DNA of 64,000 nucleotides from Phocoena phocoena (GCF_963924675.1 NC_089220.1:48618639-48682638), one strand, 5' to 3'; shown: positions 36,610 through 48,214, numbered from the stretch's first letter. The notes: generated by a model not told the origin, from the sequence alone. Numbers and translations: made by a program.

Positions 36610-36651
36610 AGGAAATAAACAGGACTTGTTAGGAAATAAACAGGACTTGTT
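36610..36651. repeat. 21-bp perfect tandem duplication
   Basis: 'aggaaataaacaggacttgt' plus t occurs at 36610-36630 and again at 36631-36651 without mismatch, inside the MaLR internal region. Confidence 0.95.
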
Positions 36652-36840
36652 AAGGCAAACCTTAATCTCTAACTGACGAGGAACTATACATGAGAAATCC
36701 TATCTATATCTGTACCAGATTCAGATCACAAGATCATGGACTTTAAGCCCAATGTGGTCATTGGATGAGACCTCAAGGGTCTTGGGAGGGCAGTGTATAT
36801 TTCTCCTATGCGATGAATTGAAATAATTGTGGCCAGAGGG

Positions 36841-37293
36841 TGAAGTTGATGAATTAAAAATGACCACATATTATTTACAAATCTTTTAATTAAGAGGTAG
36901 AGCTTATTCCTCCTGCACTTTGAATCTGGTCTTTTTACTTTCTTTGTCCAGTTAAATGAGGCGGAAGTGGTATTGTGCAACATCCAAGCCCAGACCTTGA
37001 GAGGCCTTACAGTTTCTATTTTTGTCCTCCTGGTACTCTGAGGGCACCACACTGTGATAAAGCCCACAATGAAAGGCCATTCCAGCTGTTCCACCCAGTG
37101 CTATCTGAGGCCCCAGACGTAAGAGTGTCACCATCTTAAATCTGCAGCTTACTGCAATCACATGAATATATAGGTCCAGGAAAACCCAGAGTAAGAACAA
37201 CTCAGACAAAGAACTGTGAGAAATAATAAACCATTGTTATTAATAAACTATTGTGAGGTGGTTTGTTCTACAGCAACATATAATTAGTATCTA
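36841..37293 (+). mobile_element. MLT1-like LTR (MaLR), 3' member
   Basis: Begins near 'gttgatgaattaaaaatgac' (36845) and continues with 'tttaattaagaggtagagct' (36884), 'gaggcggaagtggtattgtg' (36958), 'gagaggccttacagtttcta' (36999), 'tgagaaataataaaccattg' (37217) and 'gaggtggtttgttctacagc' (37255). The order and sense are those of an MLT1 LTR. It differs noticeably from the left LTR, either through age or because the two come from different subfamilies. Confidence 0.8.
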
Positions 37294-37501
37294 TCCATGG
37301 TCTAACAGGGAATAGAGGTGAACAGATGGGACAGGTTTTCTGGCAGAGGTGTGACTTGGATTCTACTGTGGTTGGGATGCTGTTACCACCATGTTTTTCA
37401 TCACGTGGACCTCTCCAAAGTGCTACTCACAACATGGCAGCTGGCTTCCCCCAGAGTAAGTGAAATGGGAGAGGGAGAAAGTGGCCAAAATGGAAGCCAC
37501 A

Positions 37502-37831
37502 GGGCTTCCCTGGTGGCACAGCGGTTAAGAATCTGCCTGCCAATTCAGGGGACATGGGTTCAAGCCCTGGTCCGGGAAGATCCCACATGCCATGGAGGAA
37601 TGAAGCCCATGTGCCACAACTACTGGGCCTGCGCTCTAGGGCTCGCAAGCCACAACTACTGAGCCCACGCACTGCAACTGCTGAAGCCCGCATGCCTAGA
37701 GCCCATGCTCTGCAACAAGAGAAGCCATCGCAATGAGAAGCCCGTGCACCACAGCGAAGAGTAGCCCCTGCTCACCACAACTAGAGAAAGCCCACGCACA
37801 GCAACGAAGAGCCAATGCAGCTAAAAAAAAT
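37502..37831 (+). mobile_element. CHR-family SINE, long form
   Basis: Starts 'gggcttccctggtggcaca', with 'ggttcaagccc' as B box near 37557 and the long-form 3' half ('gaagccatcgcaatgagaag', 'caactagagaaagcc'). The 15-bp duplication 'aaaatggaagccaca' is at 37487-37501 and 37832-37846. It is longer than the copy at 3631 because a 'ccacaactactg' unit recurs in its middle. Confidence 0.95.
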
Positions 37832-37846
37832 AAAATGGAAGCCACA

Positions 37847-38894
37847 ACGTCTTTTATAACTTAATATCAGAAGTGACATATCATTACTTCTCCTGTATGC
37901 TACTGGGCACACTGACCAAACCTGATGGAATGTGGGAAGGGACCACCAGGGTGCTAATATCAGGAGACAGGAATCATTAGGGGCCATCCTTCAGGTGCCT
38001 ACAACATAAACCAGGGAATGAATAAATCTACTTCACATCCTAGTCTTCATTTCAAGAATATCAAAGAGGCTAATTTTTGCACATCCTCTACTCATTTATC
38101 ATGGGTTTTACCCATTTCTCTTTACTTTCCAGCTTATCCCTTACCTGTTTATCCCCCTCTCCCACTTCATCAGGCTATGGAACATGGCATCTCAGGTCTT
38201 CATGACTGACTGAAGGCAACTGCAGCAGTCAACTGGCTCAGCAGGGTCCTCCGTTAGAAGCCTCGGTGATGGGAAGATAGACCCTCAAAGATCAGAACTC
38301 CCCAAATCTTTGCAGAGGAGAATGATAAACGAATTCAGCTCAATAGAAAGCAGCCCAGCCTGGGATTGTAAGGAAACAAGTCCCTATGTTTGTTGCTGGT
38401 GACATGTGAGGTTTCTGAGGAAATCCATCTGTTATAACAAATCCAGCTATGTGTTATAAATATTCGTCATACTTTTTGATTCACCGATATCTTCTTTGGA
38501 GAACATACCCTCCAAAAACAACAACATCAACAAATAGAAAAAGTGAAGTTGTATTCTTTGGACCATCTCAAATGCTCAATAACAAGGAATTGGTCTGAGT
38601 AACAGGACAGAAAACTATATCAGCATAAGTGACAAGCATGTCATTTCACTGACACTGACCTGTGTCTATGAAATACAACTATGTGAGAAACACAAAGTAG
38701 GGCATATGTAAGTAAACACACACTGCTAAGATCAAGGTTTGGAAAATCAGAATAGATACAAATAGATTATTGTTGATTAGGATCTTGGGGGTTAAATTTT
38801 TTTCAGGAAAAGACCATTTCCTCGGAAGTCATCTGTCTTTGAGATGACTAGGAAACTACTAAGCATTAATAGGAGCTGCTTTCCAGTAACCCAA
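37847..38894. other. Unassigned sequence
   Basis: 1 kb in which I recognise no repeat family, RNA gene or coding frame. Confidence 0.35.
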
Positions 38895-39240
38895 ACAACA
38901 CTCTCTGAGTCTTGGTTTCCTTGTTCACCAAATAAGTGTCACATACCTAAATCCCAGGACTGTAAAGATTAAATGAGATGAACTGTCTGCGTCCATTCTG
39001 CCCACTGGGAAGGGGTTTATAATCCAGGTGGAGGAAGTGTGGAATGAGGGAAGCAACCTGGGCTTTGCATTCTGCTCCCACCACACTTAGTACCTTAGCT
39101 CTTTCTTACCCTCAGCTTCTTCAACTGTAAATGGTCCTTTCTACCTTGCAAAGTTCTGTTGGGGTTAAATGTTGCATCATATGTACAAAGGCTAGTAGAG
39201 TACTCAGCACATATTAGGTGCTCAATTAATATTAGTCCCC
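38895..39240 (+). mobile_element. Two MIR-like fragments in tandem
   Basis: The first piece (to about 38985) has 'gtcttggtttccttgttcac' and 'taaagattaaatgagatgaa'. The second (from about 39045) has 'acctgggctttgcattctgc', 'cttcttcaactgtaaatgg', 'gttggggttaaatg' and 'gtactcagcacatattaggt', ending 'gctcaattaatatta'. Confidence 0.75.
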
Positions 39241-40189
39241 TTCTTTTTTGTTAACTTATATCTCCAACTCTTTCATTCTATTCAAATAAAATGAAAAATA
39301 AGGAAAAGCCTTTGAAACTGGAAACAAGCAAGTTAAGGCCAAATTTCCAAAAAGTGATATTTCACTAGTTCATTGCCAAGTCACACAATAAAAATAGTTT
39401 GTAAGAAGTCAAAGGGGATAGGGTCTTGACACACTACTCAAGTTAACCAAAGGGCCATCCAATGGTCTTGGTGCAGGGGCTGATCTGAGCCCTTTCCTGA
39501 CATCCCTAGTCTTGGGAGACAAGATCCATATCACAGAACAGTTTGCCTACAGGTTGAAAACATAAAGGGGTTCAAGATGTGAGAGTATCCACCAGAAATA
39601 AGCCTAGGGCATTATTTGTGAACTGTGGAGCCCAAGGGTAAACAGCCTGGAGACCACAAACTCTTCCTCAGAGGAGTTTCCAACAGTACTAAGAGTGGCA
39701 CTTGATGAAACAGAAACCACCCCTAAAGGAGGACTCCATCTTCTAGGTAGGGTCTGGGGAATAAATTAGCTGAAAGTCAAGGAAAGGGAAAGAACAGGTT
39801 ATGGATACTCCCAGACTCCTCTTAAGACTGGAGTCTGTCTCCAAAATTACCAGCACAGTGGAAGTAAAACATATGCTCCTTTAGAATTAAAGTCAGCCGC
39901 AAATAGCAAAGAAAGAACAGGATGCATGGCCCTTGTTTGTAAACAAAGACCAAGATAAATGTCGGCTGCGAGACCTCAAAGGGAGGTATGACAGGCCACT
40001 TGCAGGGGGAAGCCACAGGCGGCAGAGCGAGCCCTTTGGTCTCTCTGGTGGTCTCTGGCAGATCTTTTCACAGGCATCCCCAAAGAGCAGAGAAGCTAAG
40101 GGGGACCGACCCCAGCACCCTCCCCACAGGTCTGTGCTGTCTTCCTTTGGCCAACGTTCAAGCATTTATAAACTTGATCATCACTCTCA
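39241..40189. other. Unassigned sequence
   Basis: No repeat or gene recognised. Overlapping frames of 90-114 codons in 39893-40332 run on both strands and show no motif. Confidence 0.35.
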
Positions 40190-40410
40190 TCACAGCTGTG
40201 GCTGAATGCTTTGCAGTCAGGCATTTAGATGTGAATCTCCCAACAACAGGTAAATGGCTAAGCCTCAATTTCCTTGTCTGTATAATGGGATTACCAGTAG
40301 TCCCCCACCTCGTAGGTGGTTGTAAAGGGTAAATGAGATCATGTGTGCAAAGCTTGCAGCACCGTGCCTGGCACATAGCCAGTACTCACAAATAGTAGGC
40401 ACTATTATTA
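40190..40410 (+). mobile_element. MIR SINE
   Basis: Sense MIR: 'gcctcaatttccttgtctgt', 'ataatgggattaccag', 'gttgtaaagggtaaatgaga', 'gcaccgtgcctggcacatag' and 'ccagtactcacaaatag'. Confidence 0.88.
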
Positions 40411-41399
40411 TTTTTATTCTGTTGTTGTTGTTGATTTTGCCTTCTGCTTTGTCATGTCGCCCAGGGTAGCATTTCTCACCAGAACTGGGAGACATGCAGA
40501 GCTGAGGGACCATCAATGACCAACTCAGACATTTTCCAGAGTGGGGAAGGGTAGTGTTGACGGCAACCACGAGAAGCAGCAGCTGTAGGGAAGAAGTGAA
40601 GAGGAAGGGCGTGTGCTGCTCATGAGGCAATGTGCGCATCTATCAGCCTTGCTCCTGGGTCTGCTACAGGCCAGCTGAGGAGCCAGCTTCTCAGGGCAGC
40701 AGAAGGACCAGGGCTGGTCTGCAAAGAGGTTCAATCATGTTTGCTGAGGGCTCAGGGGCCATTTACAAGTGATGTGAAACGAAGAAGAAGGTCCCCTGGG
40801 AGACACCTGGAGAAGACTCCTCCATAAGGGCAGGGGTTCTGCCCACCTCCCTCCCCCACCCTCACGCACACAGGGTTTGGGGAAGAAAGCAGGGCAGAGA
40901 AGGCACCACCTGTGCCTCGGGCCCAAGCATCCCATCAAGGACCAGCGTCGCATTCTCACCCTGGGAACTCGAGACTCACAACAGGACCCAAAACATAGAG
41001 CAGAGCTCTGCTACTGCTCAGCCTCAGAGCACTGGATTTTAAGGAAGGTACTGTTTATTTTCAACAGGGTGTCATTTCCGACTGGAACACAAGATATACG
41101 TTTCTAGCAGGTCAGTACACAAGTAGTTCCGATAACCAGGCCACCTTAGGAGCCCCGTTATGGTAATTGCACTAAATCTCTGGGGTTGTCTTTTCGTTGG
41201 TAACACAAATAAGAGGTAAGTAAAGGTTACCGAATAGGAAATTCAACACGATATATATATAGTCCAGGGCCTAGGACAGTGCCCAGAACACAGAGGAGCT
41301 GATTAATGTTTGCAGAATCAGTGTTTACTGAAGTTCATTTAAAAATAGCCCAGCAGTGATCAGTAACCCAGTGTATCAGGAGAGTGTCTCCTCTCTCTC
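40411..41399. other. Unassigned sequence with a MIR/L2-type tail
   Basis: Mostly unrecognised. 41262-41330 ('gacagtgcccagaacacag', 'gattaatgtttgcagaatc') resembles a MIR or L2 3' end. A TA-run lies at 41251-41260. Confidence 0.35.
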
Positions 41400-41445
41400 A
41401 CAAACACACACACACACACACACACAAACATACACACACACACAA
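41400..41445. repeat. Interrupted (CA)n microsatellite
   Basis: CA units interrupted by 'aaa' and 'cat' variants, so probably less length-variable than the two pure runs at 8619 and 15709. Confidence 0.95.
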
Positions 41446-44269
41446 TGGCAAACAATAGGAAACCTCAATATATGGTCATTTTAAAAAATGATGTAATAAC
41501 ACCATTCACAAATATTTTCTCTGAGAATTGATTCTCTGGTTGCTGACTCTCCAACTTCGTTTCCTTTTAAAAGGCAGATCTAAAACTTCTCATAGAACTC
41601 CATTTTGTTATTTTCCATACTCCTTTTATCACTTCCTTCTATCATGTGCACATATTCCACCTGTACAACACTAGGGATCCGGTTATGACAAACTCTGTAA
41701 CGGCCCATCATACTCACTCCATGGTGGCTTATCTAGTTTTACTAAGTTATATCCCTCTTACAGACGTGCATGACCCCAAATACATAAAAGTCATTTTTGC
41801 AACCCACAGGGTGAGCATGTAACTGATACGAATGTAACTCACACTTACTTAACACTTATGTCTCCTAATAACTTCTTTTTTAAAAAAATGCATGGTGGTA
41901 TCTTACAAGAAGTCAGTTGATGGGCTCTTGAAAAACGCAGAATAAAACAATATATCAAAGGGGGCCTGTCTTCTGGTCAGTTCGTCATCTGTGTTTTTGT
42001 GAGTGTTCTTAACAAAGGTGATTGTGTGTCTGGAGTATGGGACACATACATATGTAAACATGCACACTACAAGTGAAAATCCAGAGAATGCAGACACTGT
42101 CTAATTCATCAAGACATGAATTTCTTCCTGGTACTGACTGCAACAGCTATTACATTGGACCACCCAAGAAAGCCCCTCCCCCAAAAAACAAATCATGGGA
42201 CAGGTTCCCCGACCGTAGAACCAATCCTCTCATTAGTCTGGGATGGTTGATGGACAGAAATCATATTATTTAAATCCTTTGTTGATTCTGTGCCCAATAT
42301 ACTGACATTTAACATTAAATTTGCCTTCAAATCATATTTTACAAAAAACAAAAGGTAAGAAAAACCATTCTTTTCCTACCTGATGCTGTAGCCACCAGAA
42401 GCCAGGCTGTTGCTCTCTGAATGGGACAGACTTCAGGATTTAATCTTCAGCAACCTCCCCTGGAACCAGAACCATCAGAAGAAAACTTTCAGTTGCTATG
42501 AGCAAGCAGACTGTTTACTGCCAGCCAATTCTTTCTCATTCCCATGGCTTGCTGAGTGCCAGAGTAGGGTGGTTAAGAAAGGATGTCTGGGGAGAAAGGG
42601 GTAGAGTTTGAGAGAAAGAGAAGAGACAGTTCCCAAGGAAAGGATTCGCTCACCCAGTACCCTTCCTTCAAGCAAAGGAAAGCCCTCTTTTTCAGCTTTA
42701 ATTTCTCATGGAAGATCTGCCACTGCATTACTCACAGGTAATTACTACATTACCCCTTTACAAACAGCAGACATACTTTTTGGGCGAGCCTCCAGATTTC
42801 TGATTCATGCCTGTACCTGTCCACAGGGATAGCACTGTGGCTGGGAAAACTGGGAGGGCAACAAGCCCGTGCAAAGGGAGGACACAGTCTAGACTATTAA
42901 TCAAGTTCTTGGGATAAAATGTGATCAAAAAGATGAGAGGCTGGTGTGAGCCCCTCCATCCATAGGGCATCCACCTCACTCATGGAATCACCTGGTTAGG
43001 GCTCAAACTTTTTCCAGGTAGACCAGTCCCTACACTTTATCAAGCTTCAACTTGTTTCCCCAAAGAAGAAAGGAGGAGCGAGGATTACTATAACAAAAGG
43101 AATGTGGTTTTCTTACTTAATCTGAGCAGTCGATGTAGGAGAGTCAAAGGCGATCGATGTACAATTACAGCTCCTTTAAGTTTAATATCTGAAATACAGG
43201 GTTTAAGAAGACATTTCAGTGATAAGCAAGTGTTACAGAGGCTTCAGGTTTGATTCATTTCTAGTTTCCAAGAACGGGAGGTAACACAGTAAAGAGGACA
43301 AGGCAAAGAGGTAGAAATTGGAAGATCCTGGGTCTGCTATTTACTAGTGTGACTTAGCCTGGTTTCCAAATAAATAAAATGAGAAGACTGGGCGGCAAGA
43401 TCTGCACAATAATAGAACATCATCTCTCACTTTTACACCTATCCACCTTGCTCTTTTATCGACACTTCAGTTCTCCTCTGGGGAATCACCCCTTCCTCTC
43501 AGCTTATTTGCATGGGGTTGGTAACACCCACAGCCTTCTGCAGAAACATTCATATGGCCAAGTCCAGCCAATCGGAGTCACTGATAGATTCAGAGATAGG
43601 TTCGTGCCAACAGGAGTCATTTCTGGGACTTGCTGGGAAGAGGAGTTGTCTTGCTGTGGCCACTAATCTGATGAAACAGAGCCTTGTGCTTCTGGTGGCC
43701 ATCCTAGGGAAAGAGGGAATGCATGAAGGTAAAGCCACTGCAGAGGAAAGCAGAGCTTAGAGATGGCAAGAGACCTATTCCTAAGGATGGCATTTGAAGA
43801 CTTAGATTCAGCCATGACTGAAAAACCATTTTTCTTTGAACTCCTTAAAAATTTTTCCTTTAGTTCCTTAAGCCTGTTTCTGTTAGGTTTCTGATGCTTG
43901 CCACTGAAAAATTCCAGCTAATATGAATCTCTTGTAAGTGCCCTCTACCATCTAACACTACTGCTTTTTAACATTTATAGGCACAATGATCTGGGTGGCG
44001 TGGGGAGGCATCAGGCTGATGACAAATCAGTTTCCTTTTGAAGCACTCTTGGGAAATTTTTGTTTTTTAAAGACTAAGCCTGCACAGCAGAGAGATGTAG
44101 AAGTAAGGCAAATTCTGGTGAAAGATTTTTAAATTCTTTATTCTTCTCTCTGAATACAGCTCTTTGTAAAAAATCAAATTCAAAAAATGCACAAAGGTGA
44201 AATGCACCAAGTGAAAAGCTCCCATAATTTTACCTTCCAGAAATAACCATGGATAATGTTTTAGTGGTT
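41446..44269. other. Unassigned sequence, weak exon-like segments
   Basis: 2.8 kb with no confident repeat. 43290-43385 loosely resembles a MIR ('gtctgctatttactagtgtg'). Two minus-strand segments bounded by splice-like signals (42380-42416 and 43117-43188) are listed under findings. They are too short to call. Confidence 0.35.
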
Positions 44270-44405
44270 TGCTATTGAAAATGTGATCCACAGACCAGCA
44301 GCCTTGGCCTAGATCTGGTTACAAATGCAGAACCTCAGGCCTCAATCCAGTCTTGGATTTTAACAAGGCCCCCAAGCAATCTGTGTGCACATCAAAGTCT
44401 AAAAA
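44270..44405 (+). mobile_element. MER5A-like hAT fragment
   Basis: Phrases 'gatccacagaccagcagcct', 'ggttacaaatgcagaacctc', 'ggattttaacaaggccccca' and 'gcaatctgtgtgcacatcaa' follow MER5A (hAT-Charlie, non-autonomous) in sense. Old and diverged. About 270 bp of unassigned sequence separates it from the next MER5 copy. Confidence 0.75.
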
Positions 44406-44672
44406 GCCTTGGCCTAATGTGTAAACATTTTTTTCTTCTAGTTGCCAGCACTTTTTGGCACATTTAATTTGTTGGCTTTTTATTTTACTAATTTTGTAAA
44501 GAAAAGACATATATGAATACAATGAATCAGAAACAGTGAAATCAAAATCCTTTACAAACTTAAGTAATTCATTTACTGGGACCATATGCAAATTATAAAA
44601 GTGTTACAAACCCATACAGACCCTAGGACACATATAGTAGCAAACTATCCCAGGACAGGACACACTATAGCT

Positions 44673-44845
44673 GTGGTTCTCCACCAGCTGGAGGTCATAC
44701 TGCCAGCCCCACATTCAGAGTTTCCAGTTCAGTAGGATGGCAGGGTGCCGGGGGTGGAGGGGATAAGGCCTAGGAATCTGCATTTCTAGCAAGTTCCTGG
44801 ATAATGCTGATGCTGCAGGTCCCAGACCAATGTTTCACCAGTGTT
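44673..44845 (-). mobile_element. MER5A-like hAT fragment, opposite sense
   Basis: 'gctgtggttctccaccagct' opens the element; 'cagagtttccagttcagtag' and 'ggaatctgcatttctagcaa' followed by 'gttcctggataatgctgatg' match the reverse reading of MER5A. It lies about 270 bp from a sense copy, giving a loose inverted pair. Confidence 0.78.
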
Positions 44846-44859
44846 TCAAAAACAAATCT

Positions 44860-44965
44860 GGTTTTATACTATACGTATATACATATACTATTCTGAACCT
44901 TGCTGTTTTCACTTAATACTGTATCTGACATCTTTCCATGTCAACCATGTAGCATTACATCATTC
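44860..44965 (-). mobile_element. Short antisense L1M fragment
   Basis: 'ctgttttcacttaatactgt' and 'gacatctttccatgtcaacc' are typical antisense L1M 3' UTR phrases. Confidence 0.55.
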
Positions 44966-45331
44966 CTCGGGCTGCAAGGTCAGAGATTTTCAGCCGATAT
45001 GTTGAACATATGTTGAGTATATGTTGAACAGCACAGAAGGGAATCACTGGCACCTTCAACGTAAGGACTAGCATCCCCACGACTGGAATCATCACTTGCG
45101 ATATTAAATCAGCATCGTATGTTTGAGGCTACAGATAAGCAAAGGTCTGGACAGACAAGGAAGGTGATCAGCATCGTGCAAGTGCCACCGAAGACACAAC
45201 GAGAATGTAATTAAAAAACTTCCACATTAAAAGCCAAGAGTCAAGCCAAGGTCTTTGTGTGAGGACTCGGGGAGAAGGGTTATGTCCTCAACTGGCATGG
45301 AATGCTCTCAAATTTCTCAGCTCAAACTTTT
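44966..45331. other. Unassigned sequence
   Basis: Nothing recognised except a short direct repeat of 'tatgttga' around 44998-45030. The right end, 45316-45331, is the target duplication of the next L1. Confidence 0.4.
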
Positions 45332-46345
45332 TTTTTTTTAACATCTTTATTGGAGTATAATTGCTTGACAATGGTGTGTTAGTTTCTGTTGTATAACAAA
45401 GTGAATTAGCTATACATATATATATATCCCCATATCTCCTCCCTCTTGCATCTCCCTCCCTCCCACCCTATCCCACCCCTCTAGGTGGTCACAAAGCACC
45501 GAGCTGATCTCCCTGTGCTATGTGGCTGCTTCCCACTAGCAATCTATTTTTTTTTTAAACATCTTTATTGGGGTATAATTGCTTTACAATGGTGTGTTAG
45601 TTTCTGCTTTATAACAAAGTGAATCAGTTATACATATACATATGTTCCCATATGTCTTCCCTCTTGCGTCTCCCTCCCTCCCACACTCCCTATCCCACCC
45701 CTCCAGGCTGTCACAAAGCACCGAGCTAATATCCCTGTGTTTTGCAGCTGCTTCCCCCTAGCTATCTACCTTACTACGTTTGTTAGTGTGTATATGTCCA
45801 TGACTCTCTCTCGCTCTGTCAAAGCTCACCCTTCCCCCTCCCCATATCCTCAAGTCCGTTCTCCAGTAGGTCTGCGTCTTTATTCCATTTGGTAGTATAT
45901 ATATGTCCATGCCACTCTCTCACTTCGTCCCAGCTTACCCTTCTCCCTCCCAGTGTCCTCAAGTCCATTCCCTACGTCTGCATCTTTATTCCTGCCCTGT
46001 CCCTAGGTTCTTCAGAACCTTTTTTTTTTTTTTAAGATTTCATATATATGTGTTACAGTATTTGTTTTTCTCTTTCTGACTTACTTCACTCTGTATGACA
46101 GACTCTAGGTCTATCCACCTCACTACAAATAACTCAATTTTGTTTCTTTTTATGGCTGAGTAATATTCCATTGTATATATGTGCCACATCTTCTTTATCC
46201 ATTCATCTGTCGATGGACACTTAGGTTGCTTCCATGTCCTGGCTATTATAAATAGAGCTGCTATGGAGAACAGTATGGAGGTTTCTTAAAAAACTAAAAA
46301 TAGAACTACCATACAACCCAGCAATCCCACTACTGGGCATATACC
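45332..46345 (-). mobile_element. 5'-truncated L1 with 5' inversion (twin priming)
   Basis: Minus-strand L1 3' end: T-run, 3' UTR, and the end of ORF2 to about 46259. The last part, 46260-46345, switches to the + sense ('ctatggagaacagtatggag', 'ccactactgggcatatacc'), the hallmark of twin priming. The 16-bp duplication 'ctcagctcaaactttt' flanks the whole at 45316-45331 and 46346-46361. A second L1 3' end is nested inside at 45549-45886. The 3' UTR type is that of L1-B. Confidence 0.92.
45549..45886 (-). mobile_element. L1 3' end nested in another L1 3' UTR
   Basis: After 'actagcaatctattttt' the L1 3' end restarts ('aaacatctttattggggta', 45558), runs to 'gtctgcgtctttattcc', and then the outer element resumes at 'atttggtagtatatata' (45887). 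Same strand and same 3' UTR family as its host. Target duplication not clear. Confidence 0.88.
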
Positions 46346-46361
46346 CTCAGCTCAAACTTTT

Positions 46362-46894
46362 GAGGAGTAAGGTATGACTTTCATACCGCCTTGGCAAATC
46401 TAAGTCTCATGTCCCGTCAACTCTGAAAATAAACTTCTCATATAAGAGAGCTGTGATGCATAAGAAAGGCATCCTCCATCTTCTCAAGCTGGTGGTTGGT
46501 GAGGGGCCCTCTAAGAGCTGCAGTCTCAGGCTTCTTAAAACCCTACCATCCACAGATGCTGTGAGCTTGGTTAATTACTTGGCAAGATTATGGAGACATC
46601 ACGTGAGCTGTAATCACACTGTGTTCTTCTGGGGACCTTTCAGGGCATAATCTAAGTCCTCTGTTCATTTCTCTTTGAGGACAGAAGTATCACAGGACAA
46701 ACACAGGCCCAAGAAGCTTCTCACAGAGGAAGCTGCAAATGCAGCCCTTCATCGCTCAGAGGGTAGCTACCTCTGAGTAACATCAACCCAAATCCTACCT
46801 CATTGGCTACATTTCTAAAGAGTTTCACAACTACTTTGCCAAGTGGCAGACATTGCATTTGGGCAGGAAGGGGAAGACTATGTCAATGTGAGAA
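46362..46894. other. Unassigned sequence
   Basis: No repeat or gene recognised. Confidence 0.4.
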
Positions 46895-47478
46895 CTCAGT
46901 ACCCATTATCCATCCCACTTGCCTCCTATTATGCAGAGGTTGGAAAGCTAAAAGCTATGTTTCCCAGGCTCCCTGGAGCCAGGGTTTGGTTTGCAAATCA
47001 ATCCTGCCAATAGATGCACGTGCGGGAGATCTGGAAGATGGATGTGAGGGTGGGACTGTTTTCCTGCTGCTTCTACTGCTGCTATTGGCAGACAGGAGCT
47101 ATTCTTCAGCAGTGTCCCAGGGTCCAGGGATCAGGCTCCGGCTGCGTGACTGCTGAGGGGCTGTTCAGGTGGTGGCAGCGGAGCTTTCCCAGTTGTTTCA
47201 CTGCAGCTAAGGTGATGTGTTCAGTTCAATCAGTGAACTCCTGGTCACACCCTGCTCCTCCTGACTGTAGCAGCAGGAGGCACAGGGAGCTTCCCCTGGC
47301 AGGTCAGACAGTCATTTGTTCTGGGAGTCATCCTGGAGTCCCAGCCTCGCATGCCCACTTCCAGCCTTCCCAACAATTTTGAGATCTTCACAAAGGTGCC
47401 TTGTCTATGGATAGTTGCTAGTTGCTGTTTCTGTGAGGAGGACTGAAGTGGGAAACCACTTAGTGCGCCATCTTGCTG
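46895..47478 (-). mobile_element. Repeat-derived block ending in an L1 5'-end-like segment
   Basis: On the minus strand, 47478 down to about 47380 reads 'gacgtcagcaagatggcgca', then 'cagtcctcctcacagaaaca' and 'ccatagacaaggcacctttg', which looks like the start of an older L1 5' UTR. No L1 coding sequence follows. The rest (46895-47300) has phrases such as 'ttcccaggctccctggagcc' that look repeat-derived, but I cannot name the family. Confidence 0.45.
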
Positions 47479-47894
47479 ACGTCACTCTCCATAAATTTCT
47501 CAGATAACTCAGGTGCCTGGACTCCTCAAACTTCAATCACAGTCCTGATGAGGTCAGATTTCACTCACCAAAAATTCTGAATGTACCAAATTCCTGGGTT
47601 AAATTTCTTTCTGCTTAAGAAAGGAGATTGTGTTTCCCATGACTGAACCCCGACGCAGATCCTAATTTAAACACAAGTCCTGAGTTTCTCTAGATAGTTC
47701 CTAAAACTTTTCAGACCCTCATTAAAGTAGGGCCAATGCTATTGTTTTTATTTACCTTTTATGCTAGGCTATCATTTTGGCATTTGGTGTTAAAAATAAA
47801 GATGTAAATTTTAAATGGAAACATTTGCTTTTAACAAAGATTTATTGAACATCTTCTATGTTCAAGGCACCATGCTAGACACCCCAGTGCTAAG
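47479..47894. other. Unassigned sequence
   Basis: No gene or repeat family recognised. Confidence 0.4.
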
Positions 47895-48125
47895 ACAACG
47901 TGGCATAATGGAAATAGCATACACTCTTCATGAGGAATTGATTTTTGGCTTTGCCCTATCCATGTGGCCTTGGGCAAATTACTTAATCTTGCCAAGCCTC
48001 AGTTTTATCATCAGGATGAATAGGGATACTAACAATTATCTCTAGGATTGTTCTAAAAATTACACAAAACATGGAAGTGTCCAAAACCATACGTAGTACA
48101 TAAAAGATGCTCATTAAATCTTAAT
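47895..48125 (+). mobile_element. MIR SINE
   Basis: Sense MIR over most of its length: 'gtggcataatggaaatagca', 'ccttgggcaaattacttaat', 'gccaagcctcagttttatca', 'ggattgttctaaaaattaca' and 'gatgctcattaaatc'. Confidence 0.9.
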
Positions 48126-48214
48126 TCCCTTCCTTTTTCCTAAAACATGTCAAAATGAAATGATTAAAAAATAAATTTTGAGTAATCTTCAACAGCATTT
48201 GCTTGTCATTTTCA

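Larger units (their letters stand above)
20816..36840 (+). mobile_element. MaLR internal region, split by later insertions
   Basis: Decayed internal sequence between two same-sense MLT1-like LTRs. Left part 20816-21783; right part 36005-36840. Phrases typical of MaLR internals are 'gatgtggctgtaagacc' (21287) on the left, and 'ttactgcttttgcctcctat' (36494), 'gaatgggaatgtctattgg' (36525) and 'aagcccaatgtggtcattgg' (36748) on the right. There is no coding capacity. A hAT-type element (21421-21734) and the 14.2-kb L1 stack (21784-35993) sit inside it. That the two halves belong to one element is an inference from orientation and order. Confidence 0.65.
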
